Positions 45,521-58,927 of a DNA stretch of 64,000 nt are shown here, one piece after another. Location of the stretch: positions 428,300 to 492,299 of the forward strand of contig CH002657.1 in NCBI GenBank assembly GCA_000149265.1, read 5' to 3'. Made by a program: the position numbers and the translations under genes. A model generated the notes under the pieces. It was not told the origin of the DNA, searched no databases, and saw only the letters and a program-made list of their open reading frames with translations. This DNA comes from Ciona savignyi. Its lineage: Eukaryota; Chordata; Ascidiacea; Phlebobranchia; Cionidae. Each line of letters begins with the position of its first letter. Position 1 is the first letter of the stretch.

Positions 45521-48220
45521 GCTTAAACGCAGTGCAACCTGAAAAAAGTCGATTAAGAAAATATGCATTAACAAATTACGGTAATGGCAACTAATAACAG
45601 AAAGAGTTGCCACTTGACACTTTCTACACAAAGATACGAGAAATTGCTAACTTTGTGTTCTATTTATTTCAAGCTGTTAAACTTGGTATAGTGTTTCCAG
45701 TTATAAAGTTAGTTTAAATTATTACTTGTTATTACGATAAAAACACGTAACGACCTTGTATAACAAAAATTAAGAAATAAAACAGACGGCAAAAAGACAT
45801 TTTAGGCATTATTTTTTCTTGTTTTTATTTTTGTGTATATCAAAGTAAAAACTTTCAGAAAACAATAATATTAAGTTTGGATTGGTAACTCGGGAATCAA
45901 ATACTTTATACAAAGTTTATAGTTTCTGCCTGCAAAAACAGACGATAAATACACTTTGTATAAAATTATACAAAGTGTAATAATGTCACTAGGGAACCCG
46001 TTCGTTTCTGCATACACAAACATATACGGACAATACTAAAAGCAGGGAAACTGCACGCTAGATGAAAGGAAACTAAAGGCGGAAGGTAAGGAGGAAATAT
46101 GATACCGGTAGCGTAAGTCAGAATAGGTTTTTTAAAACATAGTTAATTATGGGTTCCCATCGGATTTCCGATGGCAACACATATTGATTTTACTCCGTTT
46201 TTCTTGTTTTCCTGCGTCACGCTCGTGACAGGCATGCCATGTCGCCAGATTGATGGCACAAACTCACAAAGGAGTTTTCCAATAAGGTTACAACTTACAG
46301 GAATCCTAACAGGCATTCTCTTAATTTAATTTGCAACGACCTTAAATTTTACAAAAAAACAAGGGGAATTCCCGCTATTGGAAAAAATGTTTTTTAGCAT
46401 TTTTGACATTATTTTCCAATTAAAAAATTATTAACTTAAAATTTCCCAGAAATCTAAAGATAAACAACACAAATGAAAATAACATAACTAGAATTAAAAT
46501 AACCAAGGGTACCTCGGGAAACCCCTCAAGTAGAATATGCATAAGCAATCATAAAGACAATCTTATTAAGCATATAAATAAGGTGGAAACAGAAAACTAA
46601 GCTAAATATATACAAAATGTAAATACAAACAAAAATGCTGCGTTCGACCCAAACCTATCTTGAACCCTTATCTGGAATATGCCCATTTACAAAATTCCAG
46701 GGAAACTAGTAATCAGTTAAATTTACATTTTTTTTTATAATAAGAAAGAAAATGTCCAATCAAGGTAAATAGTTTGGGATCTACAGTGGCAAATGTCTGG
46801 GTAAATTGCATCAGGGAAATTCTCAAGAGACCCAAAAGTTTATGCATGACGGCCGCTTTTAGATGTTCAGCACGGGGTATTCTATAACAGTTGATATTTC
46901 GGAGCTGGGGAGGATAACTCACTTTAAATTGTAAGGAAAGTTGTAGGAGAATAAAATGTACTTAAAAAGTAACCAATGGATAGCCTACTACATACAGAAA
47001 GTTACCACGCAAAATTAACTTACTATATAGTACACTATTACCATGTATGTAAATCAGCTTAAATTTTAAAACCCTTACAAAGCGATAGTGAATTTCAAGG
47101 CAAACAAAAAAAATTTGATTACAGTACCCTATACCCACCATGAACCATTTTCTGGGAAACTCCATATCACTTAACCTCACAACAGGAATAAAATGAACTG
47201 ATGAGTTAAACTTGTTAGAATTGTTAGTTAAAATGTATAAGATATTCAGTTACAAATTGTGAATAAATCACGCCAGGGAAACTAACTAGCACCAAGCCCA
47301 AGAATATTAGCACATTCACCATTTTCTCGCATTTTATTGTGGTAAGATTATTAAATCACAATTAATAACACATTGATTAAAATATCCCCGAAAAACCCGC
47401 ACTAATAAAAAGAAACAATTTAATTTTCTTTGTTTCTATTGTCGTTTTTTTAATTATAGAAAAACATGGATATTAAGTTTGGATTTGGTAACTCGTGAAC
47501 CCATTAGTTTCTGCTTGCAGAAAACCGTAATACTCTTTATATCAGATAAACCATAGGGGGTTAAGGAGGCATATACCACCCGTTTGTTTCATTTAGAAGT
47601 TTGGATTGGTAACTCGGGAACCCATTAGTTCCGAAACAAATACACTTTATGTAAGATATACTAAGGTGTGGTGGCCAGGGAACCCAATTGTTTTTGCATG
47701 CAGAAAAATATACCATACCCACAACAGGTTTTTAAAAATAGTGGTGGATAACACGTGGTTGACACTCTCTAGTTGGGGAGTTTTTTCACTGGATTAACTG
47801 TGCGGAAAACCATATATTATAAAGCTGTAAACATAATAATAGATTACATTTTTCATATTTTTGTATCTTGCCATAGCTCTTCCACCCATACAATTGTCTC
47901 ATTTTATGTTTACATTACATTGGTATTATTTTGTACACAAAACAATTGCTTTTACTCCGTAAATACAACAATCCTTGTTATTTTGTACATATAAAGTATC
48001 TTTGATATCCTTTTCATAAAATGATTGCAATTACTTTAAATATTTTAATTATTATTGTATTGCTGTTATCCTTAATATCCCCTTATACCTAAAAGTCCAA
48101 CTTCATAAAATGAATTGTGGAAAGATTTAACTTTTTTATCCCTCCCTGTAGAAAGACGTAGGCAGACAATACGACAGTTTTTTTCTGTAAAATCATTTTC
48201 CTGTTACAAAGAAACGCCCA
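45521..48220. other. Intergenic region between KIF3B and the flavin monooxygenase
   Basis: 2.7 kb without a supported gene. A unit AAGTTTGGATTGGTAACTCG occurs three times (listed separately). A small perfect hairpin CCATCGG-ATTT-CCGATGG lies near 46,158-46,176. The KIF3B promoter must lie just right of 45,520 and the monooxygenase promoter left of 48,221; no clear core motif is seen. Confidence 0.45.
45870..47705. repeat. Dispersed repeat with AAGTTTGGATTGGTAACTCG units
   Basis: The unit starts at about 45,873, 47,475 and 47,597 and continues with GGGAACCCATTAGTTTCTGC and a GCAGAAA-type block. Partial copies of the second half are at about 45,990 (AGGGAACCCGTTCGTTTCTG) and 47,676 (AGGGAACCCAATTGTTTTTG). 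All lie in the same orientation. ATACACTTT-like blocks accompany several copies. Type of repeat unknown. Confidence 0.65.
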
Positions 48221-51200
48221 ATGTCGTCTGTTCTTAAGATAGCTGTCATTGGAGCGGGTGCTGCAGGTGATCAAATAGTTGTATATTTATGAGCGCAACC
48301 ATTATAATTCGATTATGATATTTTTAACTGTATTAGCAATATTATGAATGTTAAGATGATGATTAGGAATTTGCGAAATGAATGTTGAAAGCAGTCACAA
48401 AGAAAGCAACATTACTGCATCATTTACTTTACATGAAAATATTGATAGTTAATTTATATTTTTACATAATAATTGTAAAAACTTGGTGTTTTAACTTAAA
48501 ATATAAAGTAATGTTTTTAGGGTTATGTGCAACAAGAAATTTGTTATCAAAACCACAATTTATCCCCGTGGTTTATGAGGGCAGCAATCACATTGGCGGG
48601 ACATGGCATTATACAGAGAAGACTGGCACGGATGAGAATGGCTTGCCTATTCATTCATCCATGTACAAAAATTTAAGGTAACTCTATGTCTTATAATACA
48701 GCCGCATATCTAGGTAGGTTACGGCTTTGCTTTCTGTATTTTTTACACAATGAATAATGTATTGCCTATTCTTATAGAGTAAATTAAAATACTGTGTTCA
48801 TAAGTGCCCATCTAATAGTTATGGCAATCAGCCATTTTATTTCTTATCTATCTTAGTAACATTTTTCACCCAATGTCTGATTGCGTAGCTTGGTGCGTTA
48901 GTTCGACTTTAATTGGTTGGTTGTGTCTTTGGGTAAGGCACTTAAGATACATCATCTGAACCCAGTGGTTCTAGAACCAAATTACCAAAAATGTTCTACC
49001 AAGAGCCTCTCCCCTTATGTTCTTCATCTTCACTATTTTAATTGTTATTTTATACTCAGGACAAATTTGCCAAAACAGGTTATGGCATTTCCAGATTTTC
49101 CGTTCGACAAGGAGTTACCATCATTTCTCAAACACAGTGATGTGCAAGAATACTTGGAGAGTTATTGCAAGGAATTTAAACTGGAGAAACATATAGAGGT
49201 AAGTGTAATTATTTTTTTATTTAAGTTGCAGGTAGAAATTTGTTCATTTAATTGGAGTTTTATTAATTCTTTTAATTTAAAAAAACAGACACATAATTAT
49301 CAGTTGTTTCCTGGTCTATATTGGTAGTCTCTCTCACACTAATATTGCTATGAATGACGATATCGATATCATCAGCATCATGTTAGTCGCTTGTGTCATT
49401 CGGTAAGGTCATTGCTTGAACCAAGTGAGTTATTACATTAAAAAAACTGATGCATGTTATAGGTACAACACATTGCAATATCCAATTTCATACATGGGGA
49501 AAACATGAATATTCTATCTTACTTATACTATCCATTCCTGAGATACAATCATCCAGTAATCATCATGTGCTTCCTAGTTCAACACTTTGGTGCAAAATGT
49601 GACGCCCCTGGAATCGGACAATCGTGCAACTAAATGGAAAGTGACAACTTATCACCTCTTAACTAAACAAACGAGTCACCACATTTTCGATGGCGTTATG
49701 GTTTGCAATGGGTAAGTGGAAAAAGATTAATATTATACAAGTAATTTAAATTAATAATAAAATTATACATTGCACCACCTTATTCTTATCATTGATTAAT
49801 TATCACAAATAGCTTTGTGTTGTTTTATGAGCAATACACAATTTTAACTAAAAAACATAGATTAGTATTAGTATTAGCTTTTTTGTTTAAGGAAAAGGAT
49901 TATTAAAGTTTACAATTTTTTCTCAGACATTACTCAGTGCCCAATGAACCACATATTGAAGCAATATCCGACTTCCAAGGCAAGATACTACACAGCCACA
50001 GCTATAGGGATCCAGAGTTGTATAAAGACCAAACGGTGGTTCTACTTGGAGCTAAAGCGTCTGGAACAGACATTGCCTTGGACTTGGCACCTTATGCTCA
50101 TAAGGTTATTTTAAGCCACAAAGGTTCAAAGTTCCAAAGTGATCTACCTTCAAATGTAGAAGAGGTATTTATTTGTCAGACGAAAACGTACTACCTAATA
50201 TTAATCTACATATATTGAACTTAAATGTTTCTTTGATGTTAAACTATTGCAATAATAAGAAAACACTGCAACATATATCTACCACCAGAAATCAACACTA
50301 TGTTCATTCAATTAACCACTTCCTGCCAACAAATGTAAAAAAACTGTTTATCACCGCAAGATGTATATTATCCACATACCATTCTAATATATATCATTTC
50401 CACAGCAACCTGTACCTATTCGTTTCACGAAATCAGGTGTTGAATTCAGCAACGGGATTTACGTGGATTGCGATGTGTTTATGTTCTGCACTGGGTATCA
50501 CTTTAATTTCTCTTTCCTTGGTGACCTGGTATCAGTGGATGAGAACAGAGTGACACCGTTGTTCAAGCACTTGGTTCATGTTAAATATCCAACATTGTCC
50601 TTTGTTGGAATTTGCTTCCTTATTTGTCCGTTTCCTCAATTTCACTGTCAGGTATACCGTCTACTCAAACTATTCTTTTTGATATGTCCATTAGGATATG
50701 TAATAAGACGGTAAAGAAATCCACTATCAGTTGAAAGAAAAGTTTAAAACCAGGCTTTTGCTAGTGACTTGAGTACTTTTGACAAGACCCATAGTGGATA
50801 GTGCTAGAAGATCATTTTGTTGAACTAAAATAAAAGAAATGTAAAATACAAATACCACACTATAATAGTTTCGGTAACCTGTCAGTGGGAATTTGATATT
50901 TTAAAAGATACCACTAATAAACATTAGTTCCACTTACATAAACAAATGTTTCAATTCATCCCTATGCACAGGTTAACTATGCAATTAGTTTACTCGCTGG
51001 TTTAATTCCCATCCCGTCTGAGGAAGATATGTTAAAGGATGAGGAAGAAGAATACACAAGGCGCCAAAAGGAGGGACTTCCAAAGAGGTAAATTTTTGTT
51101 TTGTGAGTGAATTTATGACGTGTTTCACAATTTTTTGGAGGCATATTCACATGCATTTAAAAGGTATTTGAGTTGTTTCTTTTTTTAAATGGTAAGTTTT

Positions 51201-51537
51201 TACTGTATAATGACTTGTTCTGTAATTGTCAAGGTAAAATAGTGGATGGAATCAAACAAACCACCTGTATGATGTGTTTATCTATCTGATAACTGTCGGT
51301 TTTCTACCACATTAATAAACACAAAATATTGAATGCAGACATGCTCATCTGATGGGTCCACGCCAGTGGGACTACAACAATGAACTTGCAGATTTGTGTG
51401 GGATTCCACGGATACCAAGTAACGTCAGTTTGCTCTACGATCTTTGTCACCAGCGCAGGACCTTTAACCTCATGGTTTATAAGCGAGATGAATTCTTTCT
51501 TTCAAATCAAGGAAATTTCTACAAATCAGACGATTGA
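48221..51537 (+). CDS. Flavin-containing monooxygenase, short (FMO / senecionine N-oxygenase-like)
   Basis: FAD- and NADPH-dependent monooxygenase that oxidises soft nitrogen or sulfur atoms. Eight exons: 48221-48266, 48521-48677, 49060-49198, 49578-49711, 49927-50164, 50406-50651, 50972-51087, 51339-51537; 424 residues. FAD-binding GAGAAG lies at residues 11-16, then YEGSNHIGGTWHYTE, the FMO identifying region. MYKNLRTNLPKQVMAFPDFPF is typical of the insect and plant-type short FMOs. The NADPH site is LLGAKASGTDIALDLA, where GAKASG departs from the usual GxGxSG. FMFCTGYHF is the conserved FATGY-type motif. Vertebrate FMO1-5 are about 530 residues with a C-terminal membrane segment; this protein lacks that, so it is a soluble, short type. 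Introns 2 and 3 contain SINE fragments. Substrate unknown. Confidence 0.9.
48880..48990 (+). mobile_element. SINE body fragment in monooxygenase intron 2
   Basis: GGTTGTGTCTTTGGGTAAGG, CACTTAAGATA and CTGAACCCAGTGGTTCTAGA match the SINE body in the sense orientation; the tRNA-like head and 3' end are missing. Confidence 0.6.
49384..49528 (+). mobile_element. SINE fragment in monooxygenase intron 3
   Basis: CTTGTGTCATTCGGTAAGG, a TTGAACCAAGTGAGTTATTA block, ACAACACATTGCAATA and GGGGAAAACATGAATATTCT follow the order of the SINE body and 3' end with many changes. Confidence 0.5.
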
Positions 51538-51804
51538 GATTTGAAGACCCCCTCGAGATCTTCCATCCTATGCAATCACTAATCAGTGTTTTTATGATTT
51601 TTGTCATTTTATTACCAAGTTGTGTGCGCAGTGCGATACAAAAGCTAAATACAGAGATAAGCACAAACACATTGCATTTGGGTACAAAATACTGACTGAA
51701 ATAAGTGATAAGTGACATGCACAAGGTGTAAAAATACTTCAGGGAAATGTTTTAAACACAAATTGTATCAATACAGCAGTACAGAGCATAAAGGAGGATT
51801 AGTA

Positions 51805-54800
51805 TTAAAATATACGATTGTCGGCATTAAACGATTTGGCACAAGATCTCCTGAACTCCTGATCACGTTCATGGATCCATTTATTACTTACTGAAAAGAA
51901 TAAGTGTGTAAATTTGTGAGGAACTTAACCTGTACAAGTTTCAACCAACAGCGGAGGGATCGATTATGTCCACTTAATTGGACATAACGAATAAATGTTT
52001 ATCTCTGGGATGTGCACAGATATTTATTGTAGGCTGGTTCTTGTATGATAGACTACAAATTAATCAACCATACATAACAAGCAACTTACCCCATTTGACC
52101 CCGGTGAGCACAGGGCAAGCAGCATGTCGGGTTCTTTCATCTCCCTCACCCGATGGAAGCAAGTTGTACCAGAACACAGCGCTTCCTTTGATGGGTCGAA
52201 CTGCTATTCCAGGATCAAGGAAGACTGTACTTCCTCCATGCTCCACATCACTCATCTGTTGTGGAACATTTCATTACTCAAGAAATTGATCTATTGTCGA
52301 GAAATATATGGAATTTATCACAACAGACACCTGTGGGTTGGACAAATAGAAGTTTGCTACCGAACATATCTGTGCACTTAACTCATCAGTCAGGCGTTGT
52401 TTATGAAAAGATAATTAGTTATACAATGTCTTCTGCATATAGAAAATTGCCAATACATGTAGCTACCTGTGTGTAAGTATAATTCATGGATAAATTTGTA
52501 CCATTTTTGAAGAATATTTGATGCGTTGCATTAGGGAAAACTAAACAATGGTCAAAAAATTTACATCAACTTACATAAGTTAAGAATGTTGCGATTCTGT
52601 TTCCAACGGAGTTATGGAACTTGCCTACATCAGAATCCTGCGGACGCTTGTTTTAAAGGCATGGATATTAACCATAGGTAACTATTTGGTTATTTAATAT
52701 CAAAAGGGACTATCAATCATGGCATTCATATAATTATTGTTATACAGTTGAATACAAATACGCATTTAATTATTAAAATAGGTTTTACCAATAAAGAATG
52801 GTATAAAAAGTCAATCACCAAAATACCAAAGATGCTTAGAATTCTATTGAGTTAAATCTGGTTGGCATAAAAAAGTTACTCACCCTTGAATAATCGAAAT
52901 GTGGTTCATACTGTCCACCTACACCATAGTTTGCTATCTGCAACATTGAACAAGTTTATTTGCTTTACTAAAATAATTTTAAGGCTTCTGGCTGGGTTAG
53001 ATTGTGATAAAACAATGTTATTAGAGACCTTTTAAAAGAATCAAAATTAAGGGTTAAATATGCATGGAATTAGCCTCTGTAACCAGAACATGGGTGTTAA
53101 CGTAACCAGAACAAGTTTGACTATACAACCCCTAAGTTTTGTTTTAAATATGTACCATAAGACATCAAGACAATCAGCTGTTGCAATAATACGAATAGCA
53201 ATATAAGTATTTACAAGATTTTAAAATGGAACACAAAACAAAGAAATCGGATATTACATTAATTTTATATATTTCAAGAGTATAATCAAAGTTTCAGCTT
53301 AAGATATACAAAATGGCAACAAACCAACCTGCAACTCTTCCGCTGAGTCCATGGACAACCCAGTTACATCGGAAATTCGTTGACAAACTTTTTTCACTAC
53401 AGCGTGATCTCCATCCTTTAACCACGCACTTTTACTCACCCGATAATGAGCAAACTCTAACACTCCAGTCACCGGGTTTTGTACAGTGGCTCGATTTAAC
53501 TACAAAATTTAATTAATGATGTATCTTAGAACGATAATCGTGAATCGAATTAAGAATTGAATGCATAGCCTACAAAAAATAATAATTTTCTATTTTGTCA
53601 ATAAATATTTACATGTAATAGAAAATCAAAACACTTTTACTTATTTCCTATTCCTACATTTCTTTCTTTATATACATAATACCAGATCTTTGTAATACAA
53701 CATATATCATAATGTGATTTCAGAACAAATTGACAACAGATCACAAGATTAATAATAAGTACAATTTAATGGAAGATTACTTACCCTGGGTTTGGCAAGG
53801 GCTTTAATGGTTTGCAATTCACTTGCACTCATAATATTGTGGAATCGAACAAGATGAGGGGAATGCCACAATTCCTCCAATTTCACCGGCTGTAGTAATA
53901 AGCGTGGATTGCCCTTGTTCGTGTACAAGTAGCATTTAAGCTTCCGTTCAATGGAGGGAGACTGAAGTGCAAATAGAAATATTAACTATTTACAAATTGT
54001 AAAGTTTATGCTGCATATTTTTGGGTAATACTTAGAATCAATACAAGATAAGCAAACTTTTTATTGTAATACAAAGGAGTAGGCTATTGCATACCAGTAA
54101 TGTGCTACAAGATAATTTTGATACAAGATTGAGTATTTCAATATAGACTTAGACAATAATAAATTCTACAACATTAGTGCAGAAGTAGGTCAAAACATCA
54201 TCTAAAAGTATCTCATAAGTGTCACGATATCATAGATTTTGCAACTTACAACATGAATCCCCTCTCCCCTGCACAATCTCTCATAGTTGGTTCTCTCTGG
54301 TGTGGATGGGTATTCATCCTGTCTCCGTGAGGTTGCAAACTCCCCCACACTCCCATCATCTCCTCGTTTATGTGCACCAAGCAAGTGTCTAATGGATAGA
54401 TACTTATTGTTATGTTGGTGGAGGCAGTCAGGATCATAAACATATTTCTAAATTATAATGTATTTCAATTTGTATTTTGGGGTGGCCGAATGGTTCATTG
54501 TTAATTATTCGAAAACAATTTGATACACATTTTAGAATATTTATTGCCCTAAAAAAGTACACTCCACAGTCTTACATGGTTTTTACAAAATTGTAACAAC
54601 TTGATCATATACTTTGTAGCGGACTTTAGGCTTAATAAGGGACTTCCTGCCTGAAATCAATCACCCGGAAATATATTTTAGAACTTTAGACGAATATGCT
54701 TAGGTGAGGTTTGACTTTATAAATGTTATTATTAAATACCCACATCCACATGTATTCTATGCCCAAGGAAATAAAAAAATGCAAAATGCTTCAAGGAAAT

Positions 54801-57081
54801 AAGTTAATAAGCATTAGAAAATTAGATTAAATATATTAAACCTGTAATGTTCATGGTTTTGTTTAATTCTTTGCACTGCCGGGTCTATTTGAAGCATTTC
54901 ATTTGTCAACTCAAATGCCTTTTGAATGTTACCTCCCTGAAATTTGAAATCATTTCAGGGAGAGTATCAGTGTGAAAATAATATTAAGATTTACTACTTT
55001 AAACAACACATGCACATCACAGAGTAAAGGCAGAATAAAAAGTTTATAATAAATAAAACTAATTGATGCAGGTGCTGGTGGTCCATTTTAAAACAAAAAA
55101 ATACTGACATTTTTAAAATTTAAAAATAAAGAACAACTGATAAAAAATCATTAATAATCACAATTGAAATCAAACCTGGGCAGTGCAGTATGATAGATGG
55201 TCCAGGACATCGAACTTTGAATAGCTTAGACCGTTTTCAACATGTTGTAACGCTTCGTTCATCCAAAGTCTACAGTGATAAAAATCACGCTCCAAATAAG
55301 CAGTTCGCCCGATGTCAAAACAATCATCTGCTGTTAGGGACTGGTTTGACTTCATACCTGAACAAATTTATGATGTAAACTTTATGGGGAATTAACAAGC
55401 CTTGGTTATGTAAATATGTAATCTTTATTTTGTCTTTAAATACGTACCTTATAGTAAAAATTATAAGGAAATCAAATTGTCTGAGCAAGCTATATACCAG
55501 ATTTTTATGTTTCACATACCACAATCAATAAAAACAATGCATAAATATATCCGATACATTTTATGTATTTCTGACATCTAATTTCACACTTTTCAGCTCA
55601 TGGGAATAATCAATAACTGTAATCAATACCAGTATTGTGTGTTTGAGCTTGCACATGGTACCACCCCTAATTAATATACCTATGTTGGCACCCATACATC
55701 AGAATCAAACAATAGTTAGTGGAATCCTTATCTTCCTAATACTCTATGACAGAATAATTTTTCTCATATTTGTATCATTTTTTTATAAGCTTATTTTTTT
55801 AAATGGAAGTATATAAATTCACCTTACCTTTAATTATCCCACGTGCTACATCATGTGTATCAAGTCGATAAGTATCTTGCAATCTCATTATTGCTTCAGC
55901 GGTTCCCTTAACATCCTCTTCACTTGGAAAATGTGAGAGCTTTTGTGTAAGATTTGAAAGAAATACTGAAACAAAAAACAAACATTAAAAAGTAACCATA
56001 CCCTAATATATTATAATGATTTGAAATAGTGCTACCAGTACTTTCTGACATATAAGTAATTTTTTATTTATTGTAGTCTTGCCAGTATGGAAATACGGCT
56101 ACATAAAAAAAATTAGCTTGGCATAGGATAGAATATTCATGTTTATCCCCGTAAATTAAAAACCAAGGGGTTAAAACACAGGCAATCGTCAGATCACCCG
56201 GAGCTATTGTAGTGTGTTATGTATGATAGACACCTTCCCTTAATTTGGTAGAACCCATTTATCCGCTGGGTTCAGGCAATGTCCATAAAGTGCCCTGCCC
56301 AAGGACACAATCGTCTAGCTAGAGACCAGTTTCGCACCTGCAACCTTTTGATTAAAAGGCGGCGCACTTAACCGCCAGACTAACCGGCCGGACATGAATA
56401 TAAAATAAATTATACCATTGTCACATAATAAGATATCTTACCATACCTTCGGCTACATTTTCATTTACAATGTCTTGCATATTTGACCACTCGGAGGCCA
56501 TCCTCCTAACAAGTCGATACTGATTAACAGGATGTCCGAGATAACCATCCATGTTGCTCCGTGCATTGTCTGATATTTCTTGATATCGGTTGGCAATTCT
56601 GTGACAATTAAGTGTTGAAAATATATAGAGTGCATGCAGCAAAAGATCGTGCTGTTGTGGGCTAATAAATATTCTCCTTTTTGTATTTTTATTTAACATA
56701 TCAGTTTGTGGACTATATACTAGTGCAAATTATTTACCATCATCCCATAAATATACAGTACAGTACAAAATTTAGTATTGTTATGTATAACATCACCTGA
56801 CAGATTACAAAATAATGATTTTTAGCATTATTTTTATACATATCTTAATGCGCATTTTTTAAATCGAATAACGATTAAATATGAAGGTCTGACCCATTTT
56901 ACCTCTTAATTTTTTCCAATTTAGTTTCTTCAGCTTTAATGTAATCTTTTAATGAGGTAATAAGGTCAAGTTCGTCGTAAACTAGGTCTTCCATTTGACC
57001 AAGTGATGAAAACCATTCTGCTTTTGCAACAATAAAAATAAAACTAAGCAAACAGAAATTCCACACATAAAATGATTCCAT
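51805..57081 (-). CDS. P4HA: Prolyl 4-hydroxylase alpha subunit (collagen type)
   Basis: ER-luminal Fe(II)/2-oxoglutarate dioxygenase that hydroxylates proline in collagen X-Pro-Gly repeats, with PDI as beta subunit. Twelve exons: 56903-57081, 56447-56598, 55828-55965, 55176-55357, 54842-54936, 54250-54388, 53785-53961, 53329-53499, 52884-52937, 52575-52646, 52090-52255, 51805-51890; 536 residues (human P4HA1 534). A signal peptide (FCLLSFIFIVAKA) is followed by the dimerisation region, the TPR peptide-binding domain (GMKSNQSLTADDCFDIGRTA, LWMNEALQHVE, LDHLSYCTAQ) and the catalytic domain. Iron ligands are His424 and Asp426 in GQYEPHFDY and His497 in RTRHAACPVL; Lys507 binds 2-oxoglutarate. 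The H-to-K spacing equals that of human. The last exon (NKWIHERDQEFRRSC) was found by phase. TTTATT at 51,608-51,613 is a minus-strand AATAAA. Which vertebrate paralogue it matches is not decided. Confidence 0.95.
56122..56392 (-). mobile_element. tRNA-derived SINE, near full length (copy 3)
   Basis: Same family and orientation as the copies at 20,085 and 32,092. On the minus strand it begins GGCCGGTTAGTCTGGCGG, has B-box-like AGGTGCGAAACTGG, GATTGTGTCCTTGGGCAGGG and CTGAACCCAGCGG, and ends GAATATTCTATCC. It lies in P4HA intron 2. Confidence 0.85.
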
Positions 57082-58927
57082 TTTTTTAATCTGCACAATA
57101 ATAAAATTACTTTAATGTAGGAAGATATGTTGACCAATTAATATAACTGTTGTCCATACACTGTAAGGTCTATAAATAAAAACTATCTAGAAACATTTAA
57201 ATAGAGCAATGATAACCAAACTTGGGATGATTTAAGCTTGAACGACACAACGATTTTAATTACTACAACTATATAGTAGCAGTGCGTACAGAATGTAAAT
57301 AAAATTTTGCTTTGTTATACACCTACCGTATTTATATCGCTATTTAGCACATGGGCTTGCCTTACCCTTATAGTTATTTGACTAATCGTATATATATACA
57401 CTGCAATACATTCGTCTTGACAGCGGTCATTATCACGAGAGATATCAACGTAAACGTAACAACGTTTCTAACCAACTTTCCAAGCTTTCTACGCAACGCG
57501 TTTTATGACCTGCCGCACAGCATTTTGTTCACAACAAAACAGCGACATTCACAGCTGGAATTTTCACGCTTTGAGCGGCCACACTGATTCGCACCAAACA
57601 ACGATGTCACGTACGCACGGTGAGTTCCTGTGTCTGTGAAAAGATGGACGAAAAAAGCGACTCTGTCTACAGAAAACTCTCGAAGTCGTAACAGCAGCGT
57701 TTTTCGCTTTGCACCGAAAGACGGGAAAAGAAAGGAGGCGTAAGATGGTAAAACTAATATTGTTTGCCGTCTAGCGTCTCAACTTACTAAACCAAGCACC
57801 GTTTACTTTACATCCGCCAATTTTGTCTTACTTCTAGCGGCATGAAAAAGGAAAAATCGTCCCTGATTGCGGGACTGTCATACCGGTTTTATGTACTGTC
57901 AGAGATAATAAGTAACAAAATCGACTAAAGTGAAAATCCTACACTGGCTTTAAAGCAACAAATCCTATTCTGAGGTTTGTTGGTGTTACGGGTAAAAAAG
58001 TCGAAATGGAATGCCAGTTCTGCTGGGACAAGAATTATAAGATCTGTCGCTTCGAATCGGCCTTGACATTATCTGACAGCAGATAAAACCGATACGACTG
58101 TCCACGTCAAGCGACAATTTTCACTTTTCATGCCGCAAGAGCGAGGACAATTTGACGTTTTGGCTTCAATGAACTAATTCCTAATTTAACGAATTTATTT
58201 TAGTGTTGTTTTGGTGAAAGGGACCTGGCAGTTTTATTTTAATATTTTCATCTCTCTATTTTAATAATTTGTTTAACGACTGCTTTTTGCCCCTTTTTTG
58301 TGTTATCATTTGTTTTGCTGCTAATTATGATCAGAGCACAAAATAAACCAAACATTTGAATTCCATCTTCAGGGGCGGTTACCGTTTGTATTTGAGATAA
58401 TTAGTAACAAGTAGAAAACTCATTTCATAAAAAATACAATATGTCATTTATCTTTGTACAATATGAACGTAAACTACTCTAGGGAAATATAAGCAACGAA
58501 GGTTTAGAAATATGCTACTCAATCAATCGTACCACAAATTATGCAAACACTGAATACGGGGCAACTATACAATAAAGAAGGCTATAGATTTGGCACACTT
58601 CATATTTACAGGTAATAATCTCGAAATAGAAAATTAAATATTTTACAAAATTTTGAAGACACAAACACGTTAGGCTAGCTATAATAGAATATGTAAATAC
58701 AGCGCAAACTACTTAGATATACACGATACAACAATCGCATAAAAATGCAATGAGCCGACATGTAGTTTGTTTACATCATTTAAATGCGATTTAATTAGTG
58801 TGACGAGACAATTTCTCAAATCTAAACTCGGTGTCGTACGTTTGGTCAAGTTAAACGAACATGCTTACAATAGCTCATTCATAAAGCATAATAACAGGTT
58901 TTATCCTTAGACATCCCTGGCCGACCA
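57082..58927. other. Intergenic region between P4HA and the EFCAB6-like gene
   Basis: 1.85 kb without a supported gene. The left end is the presumed P4HA promoter, with no clear motif. An element with long inverted repeats (57,818-58,152) is listed separately. The right end must hold the 3' UTR of the EFCAB6-like gene. Confidence 0.45.
57818..58152. mobile_element. Foldback element with about 90-bp imperfect inverted repeats
   Basis: The left arm (about 57,818-57,908) contains GCGGCATGAAAAAGGAAAAA, GGACTGTCATACCGGTTTTA and ACTGTCAGAGATAAT. The right arm (about 58,064-58,152) is its reverse complement with about 75% identity by eye (GCGGCATGAAAAGTGAAAAT, GACAGTCGTATCGGTTTTAT, GCTGTCAGATAAT). 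About 155 bases lie between. No clear target duplication or coding capacity is seen. A MITE is the likeliest explanation. Confidence 0.7.
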
